From NCBI GenBank assembly GCA_964459305.1, contig CAYWNA010000114.1, forward strand, positions 1 through 38,241: 38,241 bases of DNA, written 5' to 3'. Position numbers and translations under genes: made by a program. The DNA is from CAYWNA01 sp964459305 (lineage in GTDB: Bacteria; Planctomycetota; Planctomycetia; Pirellulales; Pirellulaceae). Positions 1 to 7,643 of the stretch are shown here, in pieces. Each line of letters opens with the position of its first letter. Within the stretch, counting starts at the first letter, position 1. The notes below the pieces were generated by a model that was not told the DNA's origin, ran no database searches, and was given only the letters and a program-made list of their open reading frames with translations.

Positions 1-360
1 GCATGGCGGTCCAACGTCCTCGAAAGATCGTCGGCGGGCGGCAAATACGGTTAGCCGGTCGTCAAACGCCAGGGTGTTTGGTGTTTTCGCCTCGGGAAAA
101 TGGCTCGTGAGTTTGACCGGTGAGGTCCCCCTGTGTCCGTCGGTCTGTGAGAGCAGCGACGGTAAGCCAACGTATAAGTCGATGATGAAAGCCGAGGCAA
201 TGCACAGCGATACGAACCAGAGGCCCCATCCGCCTCCGTGACGTTCGTCCAGAAACCCTGGGACTGCGAAAAAAACTTCTTTGACCGCAGCTTGGGACCA
301 CAGCAGAGTTCCCAAAGACGCCAAAGGAACAAAGTTCCGCCCACTGGGTATTCCCGGCTG
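1..360 (-). CDS. Possible membrane-protein fragment running off the left edge
   Basis: An open frame with no stop runs from an in-frame TGA at 361-363 through the left edge (about 120 codons). The translation looks more protein-like than its alternatives: a segment near G-T-L-L-W-S, then V-F-F-A-V-P-G-F-L-D-E-R-H, then a strongly hydrophobic stretch (W-G-L-W-F-V-S-L-C-I-A-S-A-F-I-I) that could be a membrane helix, followed by a hydrophilic tail. There is no ATG; TTG codons at 324-322 and 315-313 are the only starts seen. A second frame upstream (428 to about 340, ending near E-Y-P-V-G) could be a frameshifted N-terminus. I recognise no family. A pseudogene or a chance open frame in G+C-rich DNA remain possible. 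Confidence 0.3.
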
Positions 361-946
361 TCAGAAATCGCGTGGCTCAAGAAGTGATACGTAGGCTTCT
401 TGAACCGATCTTTGGTAGTCCGCTGCATGAAGTTCAAACGGAAATCGGAGTTTGACAACTACCGACTCAGACAGGGATCGTTTGACAAGAAACTTGGGTT
501 ACTCAAGATGCTGAGCTTTACCAATACGACCATGTGTAAGACGTGAAGCTGACTCCTCTGGGCAACACTTCCTTGGTACGGGAGTGTCTGCCGAGGCGAT
601 GGACCGGGGGTCGCCCGGTGCGGGAAAGCCGCACGCCGGTAAATACAGGGAATGAACCTTGTCGCGACAACGGGGAGGCGGTGGCTGAAATTTCCCTTCT
701 GCCACTGCTTTACCCACTAAGAATTTAGGCGGTGAGGACGTAATCCGCCTGAATTCTTGCGAATCCAGCTACGACGGTGATCGCCATGAAATCGGTCCGC
801 GCACAGGCGTTTGACGAGTGGACTTCTCGCCGAATTGCGACTATTCTGAATGCGCCGCCTCGGGGCGAGAACGACAACGGTGGCAATCCTTACCGGCGGC
901 GGTACACTGAAGCCGAGGCTGGAAACACCACACGAAAGGGACACCT
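361..946. other. Gene-poor segment with structured-RNA-like hairpins
   Basis: No convincing gene is present in these 586 bases. At 615-639 the plus strand can fold as C-C-G-G / T-G-C-G-G around a GAAAG loop closed by C-C-G-C-A and C-C-G-G, preceded by another G+C stem and followed at 659-670 by the perfect 12-bp palindrome TTGTCGCGACAA. The hairpin resembles one often found in bacterial group II introns, but no reverse transcriptase and no domain V could be identified, so a decayed intron fragment is only a guess. A palindromic repeat lies at 721-769. The remaining 770-946 is the leader of the kinase gene, with no clear promoter. Confidence 0.3.
721..769 (-). repeat. Palindromic element, family 1, truncated copy
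   Basis: Inverted arms GAATTTAGGCGG (721-732) and CCGCCTGAATTC (746-757), followed by TTGCGAATCCAGC, enclose an asymmetric loop reading GTGAGGACGTAAT. The same sequence occurs in opposite orientation at 28930-28992, where both outer arms are complete. Here the left outer arm is missing, so this is a partly deleted copy. Confidence 0.8.
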
Positions 947-2563
947 ATGACAGCAAACCGCGCAGCCCTTGGCCTGGACTTTGGCACCGAATCCGTCCGA
1001 GCGTTGCTTGTCGATCTGGACGGCAACGAACTCGCGTCGAATGTGGTGAAGTACAAACACGGCCAGATCACCCAGACGCTTCCAACAACCGGCAAGAAGC
1101 TGCCGCGCGACTACGCGCTGCAGCATCCGGGCGACTGGATCGAAGATTCGGCCAAAGCGGTGAGGCGCGCTCTCCGTCAGGCCGGTATCGACGCTCGGCA
1201 GATCATCGGAATTGGCGTGGACTTCACCAGTTGCACCATGCTGCCGGCTTTACAGGACGGCACGCCCCTTTGCCTGATGCCCAAGTTCCAGAGGACGCCT
1301 CTCGCCTGGCCCAAGCTCTGGAAACATCACGGCGCCAAAACGCAGACGGATCGCGTCAACTACGTGGCCCGGCGGCGCAAGGAGCGATTCCTGAAACGCT
1401 ACGGCGGAATCATCGGGCTGGAGTGGTTTTTCCCGAAAGTCTTAGAGACTCTGGAAGACGCACCGTCGGTCTACGATGCAACCGAAGTCTGGATCGAAGG
1501 TGGCGACTGGTACGTGTGGCAACTGGTAGGCGGCGAGGCGGACGGCTTGCCTCGGTCGACTTGTCAGGCTGGCTACAAGGCGATGTGGTCGAAAGCGGAT
1601 GGCTATCCGTCCGCGGCGTTCTTCAAGGCGCTCAATCCAAAGATGGCGAGTGTTGTCCAGGACAAAATGCCGGGGCGACTGCTGGCACCTGGCGAAAAGG
1701 CCGGCGAGTTGTGCCCGGCGATGGCGAAGAAGCTGGGACTGCCCGCCGGCATTCCCGTCAGCGCCGCCATCATCGATGCGCATGCGGGTGTACCGGGGGC
1801 CGGCGCGGCCGAACCGGGCACGCTGGTCATGGTGCTGGGTACCAGTTCGTGTCACATGCTGAATGCAACGGAGGACCGCTACGTGCCCGGCGTAGCCGGC
1901 GTGGTCGAAGGCGGCATTCTGCCCGGCTACTTTGGCTACGAAACCGGGCAAGCGGCAGTCGGCGATGCGTTTGACTGGCTGCGTCGAACGCTGGGCCACC
2001 GCAACTTCGACAAGCTGACCGAAGGGGCCGCGGCCCTTCCGCCTGGCGCTGAAGGTGTCTTGTGCATGGATTGGATGAACGGCTGTCGTACGCCGTTGAT
2101 GGACGGTTCGCTCAGCGGCGCGTTCACCGGACTGACATTGAGCCACGGTCCTCATCACATGTATCGCGCGATGCTGGAAGCGTCGGGCTTTGGCCTTCGC
2201 TGGATCGTCGAGCTGTTGCAGGACCATGGTGTACCGGTCAAGAAGCTGGTAGCCACCGGCGGACTGCCGCATTACAACCCACTGTTTGTCCAGGTGTACG
2301 CCGATGTGCTCGGCAAACAGATCACCGTACATCCCTCCGAGCAAGGCCCGGCGCTGGGAGCGGCGATCCTGGGCGTGCTGGCTGCCGGACGGGCGGCCAG
2401 CGGATTCGGGTCGCCTGCTGCGGCCGTTCGAGCGATGGCAGCACCGAAAAAGGGCATACCCGGCCGCGAAGGCCGTTTGGTCCGGCCAGACCGCAAGAAC
2501 CGCGCCGCTTACGACCGTGTGTACGCACAGTACCGGGCGCTGGGCGACTATCTCACCGGTTGA
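947..2563 (+). CDS. araB: Ribulokinase-type FGGY carbohydrate kinase
   Basis: Cytoplasmic ATP-dependent sugar kinase of 538 aa, close to the usual size of bacterial ribulokinases (about 560 aa), which phosphorylate L-ribulose to L-ribulose 5-phosphate. The N-terminal ASKHA phosphate loop is seen at residues 10-20 (LDFGTESVRALLV). The ribulokinase-typical G-V-D-F-T-S-C-T-M-L-P follows near residue 90 and L-W-K-H-H near 125. The C-terminal ATPase lobe has V-L-G-T-S-S-C-H near 300 and T-G-G-L-P-H-Y-N-P near 440. The ATG is preceded by GAAAGGGA about six bases upstream. No isomerase or epimerase gene is adjacent, so the gene stands alone. FGGY kinases vary in sugar specificity: the family is firm, and L-ribulose is the best but unproven substrate. 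Confidence 0.85.
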   Translation: MTANRAALGLDFGTESVRALLVDLDGNELASNVVKYKHGQITQTLPTTGKKLPRDYALQHPGDWIEDSAKAVRRALRQAGIDARQIIGIGVDFTSCTMLPALQDGTPLCLMPKFQRTPLAWPKLWKHHGAKTQTDRVNYVARRRKERFLKRYGGIIGLEWFFPKVLETLEDAPSVYDATEVWIEGGDWYVWQLVGGEADGLPRSTCQAGYKAMWSKADGYPSAAFFKALNPKMASVVQDKMPGRLLAPGEKAGELCPAMAKKLGLPAGIPVSAAIIDAHAGVPGAGAAEPGTLVMVLGTSSCHMLNATEDRYVPGVAGVVEGGILPGYFGYETGQAAVGDAFDWLRRTLGHRNFDKLTEGAAALPPGAEGVLCMDWMNGCRTPLMDGSLSGAFTGLTLSHGPHHMYRAMLEASGFGLRWIVELLQDHGVPVKKLVATGGLPHYNPLFVQVYADVLGKQITVHPSEQGPALGAAILGVLAAGRAASGFGSPAAAVRAMAAPKKGIPGREGRLVRPDRKNRAAYDRVYAQYRALGDYLTG

Positions 2564-2583
2564 GGTCCTCGGTTTGCCCAATG

Positions 2584-2710
2584 GTCAACATTTGATGTGC
2601 CCGACAAATGTCGTGGGATAGGCTTCCAGCCTGTCGGAAGCGCAGGGAAAACGACAGGCTGGAAGCCTATCCCACATCACAGTCGGAGTTTTGTCGGGCG
2701 CGTCAACATT
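2584..2710. repeat. Nested palindromic element flanked by 9-bp direct repeats
   Basis: A perfect 24-bp inverted repeat (2613-2636 and 2652-2675, beginning GTGGGATAGGCTTCCAGC) lies inside an outer 10-bp inverted repeat GCCCGACAAA / TTTGTCGGGC (2599-2608 and 2690-2699). The whole is bracketed by the exact 9-mer GTCAACATT at 2584-2592 and 2702-2710, as expected of a target-site duplication. It lies between two same-strand genes and could also fold as a transcriptional terminator. Confidence 0.85.
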
Positions 2711-2786
2711 GCCTATCCGTGACGTCTACGCTACGATACTCGAACCGTATCACTAACGTTCTGTCGCAATCGCAAAGGAGGATACC

Positions 2787-3560
2787 ATGCGCACCCAGCT
2801 TTTCCCATTATTGGCCTTGCTTGTGTGGATCATTGCTCTGCCGTCGGCATTGCGCGCGGACGAAGAGAAGATTGACCAGTTGCGCGAAGAAGCCGAGGTA
2901 TTGTTCCACCAAGCGGAAGAACTCAAGGAGGCCGGGAACGCGACCGGTGCGCAGGCAGCGGCGGCCAAGGCCCAGGATCTGATGCAAAAGGCCGCGTCGA
3001 TCGAGAAGGAAATGGCGATCGCCCGGGAAAAGGAAATTCAGCAAGAACTGCAGGGCATGAAGAAGGAATACGACGCTTTGACCAAAGCCGGCCGTGTGGA
3101 GGAAGCCGAGGGCGTCAAGCGGGAGGCGGAGAAGCTGGCTGGTGAGCTGCAACGCATGCAAGCACATCGGCGTTTGGATGAAATGAAGGCGCGCATCCAT
3201 CAATTGCGCGAAGCAGGCAAAGCCCAAGAAGCCGAAGCCTTGGAACGCGAGGCCCATGCGGTCTGGGATAAATTGCGCCGCGAAGAAGAAGCAAAACAGG
3301 AGACCATGCTGGAGGAGGCCAAACGACGCATCCACGTCTTGCACGAGACGGCGGAAGGTCTAGAAGTCGCGGGACTTGGCGAGGAAGCGGATGCACTGCA
3401 CAAGCGGGCAGACGAAATCGAGCGCGAGATTGACCGTCGGCATCACGAAGCGGAACTGCACCGGCACGTCCGCGAACTTGAGGAGCGCGTTGAGCACCTT
3501 CACGAACGCGTAGAGAAACTGGAACAGGTGATCAAGAAAATGCTCAGCCAAGGCAGCTGA
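2787..3560 (+). CDS. Secreted coiled-coil protein with repeated AG-x3-EA hairpins
   Basis: 257-aa protein of unknown function. The start is well supported by AAAGGAGG seven bases before the ATG. Residues 1-24 form a Sec signal peptide (L-F-P-L-L-A-L-L-V-W-I-I-A-L) with cleavage likely after A-L-R-A. The rest is almost entirely charged alpha-helix. A degenerate unit of the form L-x2-A-G-x3-E-A-x2-L-x2-E-A recurs with its A-G at about residues 49, 101, 143 and 195, suggesting helix-turn-helix hairpins, and the C-terminus (residues 220-252) is a heptad coiled coil (H-V-R-E-L-E-E-R-V-E-H-L). No enzyme motif was seen. A periplasmic scaffold or adaptor is the simplest inference. Confidence 0.8.
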   Translation: MRTQLFPLLALLVWIIALPSALRADEEKIDQLREEAEVLFHQAEELKEAGNATGAQAAAAKAQDLMQKAASIEKEMAIAREKEIQQELQGMKKEYDALTKAGRVEEAEGVKREAEKLAGELQRMQAHRRLDEMKARIHQLREAGKAQEAEALEREAHAVWDKLRREEEAKQETMLEEAKRRIHVLHETAEGLEVAGLGEEADALHKRADEIEREIDRRHHEAELHRHVRELEERVEHLHERVEKLEQVIKKMLSQGS

Positions 3561-3574
3561 GCCGGCGCCGCCGA

Positions 3575-4072
3575 CTATCGAAGACGCCCGTACGCCTCTT
3601 CGAACAACTTCTTTGTGGCCGTATCAATCCAATGGCGTGAGGCGGCCCATTTGATCTTCGACCGCAACGAGCGGTCGTCGGCCGATGTGATCCGCTCATC
3701 TCGACGGACCAACGCGGCAGAGATGGCGGCCGCGTAGAGCACAAAGGCGACATCCGCCGGCAGCGACTCGGCGCCATCGGCGCTCTTGCAGAAGTCCTTC
3801 ACCAGGTTCAGCAACTCGACTGCCGGTTGCTCGTGCTGCAGAAGATCGCCGAAAGTGTCTATCGCTTCGCCGGGCGCCGTCTCAAGCTGCCGCAGTTTCT
3901 CCGCCAATTGAGGGTCGTTCGCTCCGAGTTCGTCGACCAGCGGCGATGCCAACAAGTGCTTGAAAATCGACGCCAACTCGTCGGGCTGCCATTCGGTCAA
4001 GGCGTCCGTGTCGCATTGCCACAACCGGGACAGTCTCTGCGGGTCGGTGCTACGTACATTCGGTTCTGTCAT
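3575..4072 (-). CDS. Unknown protein translationally coupled to the ECF sigma factor
   Basis: 165-aa, mostly helical, acidic cytoplasmic protein with no signal peptide or membrane segment. Its ATG overlaps the stop of the preceding sigma-factor gene in the sequence ATGA, so the two are almost certainly cotranslated. Visible features are a W-Q-P-D-E-L-A-S-I-F-K-H-L-L segment, a central L-L-N-L-V-K-D-F-C-K-S helix, and a C-terminal I-K-W-A-A-S-R-H-W-I-D-T-A-T-K-K-L-F helix. I recognise no family. Position suggests a regulator or partner of the sigma factor (the slot often taken by a Ser/Thr kinase in planctomycetes), but there is no zinc-finger anti-sigma signature. Function unknown. Confidence 0.75.
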   Translation of the reverse strand: MTEPNVRSTDPQRLSRLWQCDTDALTEWQPDELASIFKHLLASPLVDELGANDPQLAEKLRQLETAPGEAIDTFGDLLQHEQPAVELLNLVKDFCKSADGAESLPADVAFVLYAAAISAALVRRDERITSADDRSLRSKIKWAASRHWIDTATKKLFEEAYGRLR

Positions 4073-4824
4073 GGCTGAGGACTGCTCTGCGAAAGGATGT
4101 TTTGCAGGTCTCGGATCTCGGCGTCAACGTCGTCCTCGTCCGCAGCATATTCGGCGACGACACTTCGCATGATTCGGCCGAACATGCGCTTGCCTGTGAC
4201 CAAGGCGTTGGACGCCTGCGTGGGCGAGCGAAAACCGAAGCGGTCGACGATCTGGTCGTACGAAGGAGGTTCCGCGCCTTCCAGAATCGGTGCCAACACG
4301 CGCACTTGAAACACCGCCCACACGTCATCACGGCCGGATTGATCGCATTCGGCCTGCATTAGCCGCAGAATTTCTGCCAGCACCTCGCGGGCCCAAGCAA
4401 CATCGAAAGAATCGTGAGGCTCGCCGGTCGTAGCTGCGTGGTGTTCGTGCGCTTCCTGGTCGAGGCTCACAGCCCGGTCTGCTTCGCGCTTCGCCGCGCC
4501 TCGCGCACGCATCTGGTTGGCCACGTAGTTGTCTAGCGCTGTCGCCAATAGACTGCGGAACCGCCCGCGTCCCGAGTCGGCCGCGGACATCAAGTCGCGT
4601 TCCAGAATCTTGTTTTCGATGAATCCCTGAACCAGATCCTCCGCTTCGTTCGACTCGATTCGCTTCTTGACGACCAAGTGGGCTTTCAACGCCGGCCAGT
4701 ATTTCGTCAATAGCTGGTTCAGCGCGTCACGCTGCATCGTATCCTGGCCAGCGCAGGCAAGGCCCACCAGCGACCAATGCGTGGTTGGAAAGCGTTGGTG
4801 TTGTGTGCGCCGGTCACGCGACAT
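4069..4824 (-). CDS. RNA polymerase sigma factor, ECF family, planctomycete type
   Basis: 251-aa sigma factor from the ATG at 4824, chosen over an upstream in-frame start because GAGGTGA lies five bases before it and because family members begin just before F-P-T-T-H-W-S-L-V (here residues 12-20). Region 2 covers about residues 30-110, with Y-W-P-A-L, the A-E-D-L-V-Q-G-F-I core-binding segment and F-R-S-L-L-A-T-A-L-D-N-Y. Region 4 is at about 190-240, with an S-Y-D-Q-I-V-D-R-F-G-F helix-turn-helix followed by a K-R-M-F-G-R-I recognition segment. It likely directs transcription of an unidentified regulon. The downstream 165-aa gene overlaps it by four bases. Confidence 0.88.
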   Translation of the reverse strand: MSRDRRTQHQRFPTTHWSLVGLACAGQDTMQRDALNQLLTKYWPALKAHLVVKKRIESNEAEDLVQGFIENKILERDLMSAADSGRGRFRSLLATALDNYVANQMRARGAAKREADRAVSLDQEAHEHHAATTGEPHDSFDVAWAREVLAEILRLMQAECDQSGRDDVWAVFQVRVLAPILEGAEPPSYDQIVDRFGFRSPTQASNALVTGKRMFGRIMRSVVAEYAADEDDVDAEIRDLQNILSQSSPQP

Positions 4825-5118
4825 GGAAGTCACCTCAGCGACGAGATAGGACCTTTCGTCCACTGGAAATATTACCCGTCGCAACCTCTCAAAGCAAACC
4901 CAGACGCTCAAAAACATTGGATCAACAAAACGTCGCCAGATTCGTTATCTGCAGCCCGCCGCAAGCCCCAGGGGTCAATCGTCTGTCATTGGGTCGGCTT
5001 TCAATGTTAGCCGGAAGTCCAATCATCTTGGGAGCGAGAGATTTACGAGAGGATCCCCTGTTGCTTGACGCGCACAATGAGCGACAATCGCTTTGGAGTT
5101 CTTTGGAGAGGTGCTGAC

Positions 5119-6483
5119 ATGAAGAGACTATTGCCGCTTTCTTGCGTATTCGCCGCTTGCCTGGTTGGCACATCTGAGGCTCGGTCCAGGGTCGTCAAAG
5201 CGCTGACGATTCAGCTTGACATACCCGCACCGGAGGATTCGGGCGGCGGCATCCTGGTGGCGGACGTAAACAACGACCAGCGCCCGGACTACTTGGTCAC
5301 CGTGCCGGGACACGTGGCGGTCTACGACAACGGTGGCGAGAAGCTGTGGATCGCAGAGACCGACTTGGGCGTCGGCGGACAGTCGGAGAGTCAGGGTTTG
5401 CCTGGGCATCACGGCCCGGGAGTCGCTGTAGGTGATGTCGACGGCGACGGGCGAACCGAAGTGGTCTATCTGACCAAAGACGGCGTGCTCCACGCAGTCG
5501 ACGGCGCCAAAGGTTCCGCCAAATCAGTCGCCAAGCCATCCGTTCCCGAAGACGCCCGGCGGTGGGAATTGGCAATGATCGCCGACTTTGGCGGCCACGG
5601 AAATGATGGTGACATCTTGCTTCAAGCGACAAACAAGACCGGATACCGAACGGGCAGATATCTGGCCGCCTACCGGTTCGACGATCTCGTTCAAGGCAAA
5701 AAGCCCCTTTGGACAACCGATCGGTTCGTTTCCTGCGCGCACAACGGGGCCAGGCTGGCTGATCTCGACGGCGATGGGCGCGATGAAGTCCTTGGCGCGA
5801 CGGTTTTCTCGTCCGATGGCCGGTTGCTGACGCAAGCAGCCCCGTTTCGCGGCCATATGGACAGCGTGTTCGTGGCCGATGTGCGACCCGACTTGCCTGG
5901 CCTGGAGGTTGTGCTTCTCGAAGAGGGATCGAACTACGTCCAACTCCTCGGCTCACGGGATCCGATCTGGCGGAGCGACTTTCGACGTCAGGAACCGCAA
6001 AACGCCGCGGTTGGCCGGTTTCGTTCCGGTTCCGACGAGATCTTCATTTGGTGTCGATCGCGATATAACCAACACCAGAAGCCCTTTGTCTTCGACTCGC
6101 GCGGGAAGAAGGTGTTCGATTACGAAATGGACGACGTGACGCCGAAAGACTGGACCGCCAGCGGCGTCGAGGTTATTCACACGATCGACTGGACAGGCGG
6201 GCCAATCCAGATGGCCGCCGCCAAGGAAAGGCACGCCAGCGGCGATGTTTGCGTCTTTGAGCCCTTGACTGGCCGATTTGTTGAGCATATTCGAGAGCAG
6301 GCCGATCGGCTTTATGTCGCCGACGTGTTGGGCGATTGGCGCGAGGAGATCATCGTGTTGGCGGGGAACAGACTGTCGATTTATCAGAATTCGGCCCCAA
6401 ACCTTCGATCGGACGAACGTCGCCTCTGGACGAATCGCAATTACCGTCGCTTAAAGCAGTGCCACAACTACTACTCGCCGTAG
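5119..6483 (+). CDS. Secreted FG-GAP/VCBS propeller related to rhamnogalacturonan lyase (PL11-like)
   Basis: 454-aa exported protein. The start at 5119 is chosen because GAGAGGTG precedes it and it begins a clean signal peptide (K-R-L-L-P-L-S-C-V-F-A-A-C-L-V-G, cleaved near S-E-A-R). The body is a beta-propeller with FG-GAP-like calcium motifs: A-D-V-N-N-D-Q-R-P-D-Y, G-D-V-D-G-D-G-R-T-E-V and A-D-L-D-G-D-G-R-D-E-V. The C-terminus (V-A-D-V-L-G-D-W-R-E-E-I-I-V, then N-Y-R-R-L-K and Y-Y-S-P) resembles that of family 11 rhamnogalacturonan lyases, which cleave pectic rhamnogalacturonan I. It is shorter than typical PL11 enzymes and I could not place the catalytic residues, so activity is unproven. 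A second propeller gene follows after 24 bases. Confidence 0.7.
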   Translation: MKRLLPLSCVFAACLVGTSEARSRVVKALTIQLDIPAPEDSGGGILVADVNNDQRPDYLVTVPGHVAVYDNGGEKLWIAETDLGVGGQSESQGLPGHHGPGVAVGDVDGDGRTEVVYLTKDGVLHAVDGAKGSAKSVAKPSVPEDARRWELAMIADFGGHGNDGDILLQATNKTGYRTGRYLAAYRFDDLVQGKKPLWTTDRFVSCAHNGARLADLDGDGRDEVLGATVFSSDGRLLTQAAPFRGHMDSVFVADVRPDLPGLEVVLLEEGSNYVQLLGSRDPIWRSDFRRQEPQNAAVGRFRSGSDEIFIWCRSRYNQHQKPFVFDSRGKKVFDYEMDDVTPKDWTASGVEVIHTIDWTGGPIQMAAAKERHASGDVCVFEPLTGRFVEHIREQADRLYVADVLGDWREEIIVLAGNRLSIYQNSAPNLRSDERRLWTNRNYRRLKQCHNYYSP

Positions 6484-6507
6484 CCGAGCCGTCATGGAGC
6501 AGGGACC

Positions 6508-7485
6508 TTGAAGAGAATCCTCGTCATATCGCGAATACTAGTTTTCGTGTTGACCGCGGCCACGTCAGTGGTCCTCGCGTCGGAGCCGGAGATCGTCTCG
6601 GTCAAGAAGATCTGGGATCGCGGCGAACACAACGCCTTTACCGATCTCATCCGCTTTAGCGACCGGTGGTGGTGTACGTTTCGCGAAGCGAAGGGCCACG
6701 GCGGCAGCGTCGGAAAAATACGGGTGATTGTCTCCGACGACGCAGACGACTGGCAATCGGCTGCTTTGGTCGAGCAACAGGGTATCGACTTGCGCGATCC
6801 AAAGCTATCGATCACGCCCGGCGGTCGTCTAATGTTGATCATGGGCGGCAGTGTGTATGAAGGCACCACGTACCGGACCCGCGCACCGCGTGTCGCTTTT
6901 TCGACGGACGGCCGCCAATGGCCCGCGCCCCAGAAGCTATTAGCCGAAGATCACTGGCTGTGGCGGGTGACCTGGCACAAAGGTCGGGCGTGGAGCGTCA
7001 GCAAGATGGGCGAGGGAGGAAATCCGCGGCGCGGGATGCTGTACCGCAGCCGCGATGGCCTTCAGTGGGAGTGGATCACCGAGTTTCGGCTGCCAAACAA
7101 CACTTGGAACGCCAGCGAAACAACGCTCCGATTCATGCCAGACGAAGAACTCATCGCACTGACCCGGCCGCATTGGATCGGCACGAGCAAGCCGCCTTAC
7201 AGACAGTGGGAATGGACAAAAATGGAACTCAACATCGGCGGCCCAAATTTCATCCGCTTGCCGGATGGCAGTTTGTGGGCCGCCGGCCGGCGGTACGGCA
7301 CGGAACGGACGACCGTGCTGGCGCGCATGACGCGCGACAGCTACGAACCGGTGCTTACCCTGCCCAGCGGCGGCGATTGCAGCTACCCAGGACTCGTTTG
7401 GCACGACGATTTGTTGTGGATGAGCTATTACTCATCACACGAAGGCAAGACGAGCATCTACTTGGCAAGAATCAAAATCGAGTAG
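6508..7485 (+). CDS. Secreted sialidase-like beta-propeller protein
   Basis: 325-aa exported protein beginning with TTG at 6508. GGAGCAGGGA precedes this start, and it yields a signal peptide (K-R-I-L-V-I-S-R-I-L-V-F-V-L-T-A-A-T) with cleavage near V-L-A-S. The remainder is a six-bladed propeller of the sialidase superfamily: W-C-T-F-R-E-A near residue 54, L-R-D-P-K-L-S near 95, G-P-N-F-I-R-L-P-D-G-S-L near 245 and S-Y-P-G-L-V-W near 300. Only degenerate Asp-box-like elements (S-R-D-G-L-Q-W) are present, and there is no clear F/Y-R-I-P motif. True exo-sialidase activity is therefore doubtful, and hydrolysis of another glycan is possible. It follows the PL11-like gene by 24 bases, probably in one operon. 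Confidence 0.75.
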   Translation: MKRILVISRILVFVLTAATSVVLASEPEIVSVKKIWDRGEHNAFTDLIRFSDRWWCTFREAKGHGGSVGKIRVIVSDDADDWQSAALVEQQGIDLRDPKLSITPGGRLMLIMGGSVYEGTTYRTRAPRVAFSTDGRQWPAPQKLLAEDHWLWRVTWHKGRAWSVSKMGEGGNPRRGMLYRSRDGLQWEWITEFRLPNNTWNASETTLRFMPDEELIALTRPHWIGTSKPPYRQWEWTKMELNIGGPNFIRLPDGSLWAAGRRYGTERTTVLARMTRDSYEPVLTLPSGGDCSYPGLVWHDDLLWMSYYSSHEGKTSIYLARIKIE

Positions 7486-7488
7486 TTT

Positions 7489-7526
7489 GCCGCCCGCGTC
7501 GCTGTGGGACAGAGTCAGCGGGCGGC
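7489..7526 (+). terminator. Hairpin just after the stop codon
   Basis: Perfect 9-bp arms GCCGCCCGC (7489-7497) and GCGGGCGGC (7518-7526) with a 20-base loop start three bases after the TAG of the sialidase-like gene, facing a convergent gene. No T-run follows, so it is not a classical intrinsic terminator. Confidence 0.35.
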
Positions 7527-7643
7527 GTACGTTCCGGACCAGCTCCGCATCCCTGGTTGGCGAGGCAATACTGCTGACAATCTCAATTGAAAACGAGGAA
7601 TCACAAGCCCGAAGAATTGCCGCTCAAGAAACTGAAGCCAATG

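Noticed and set aside
1442..2581. 379-codon minus-strand frame opposite the sugar kinase
   Set aside because: Antisense shadow with Arg/His/Gln-rich sequence and no recognisable motif; the kinase on the plus strand is unmistakable.
4825..5118. Small genes in the sigma factor / PL11-like divergent spacer
   Set aside because: Open frames here are short, lack ribosome-binding sites and have no protein-like composition; I see only spacer DNA.
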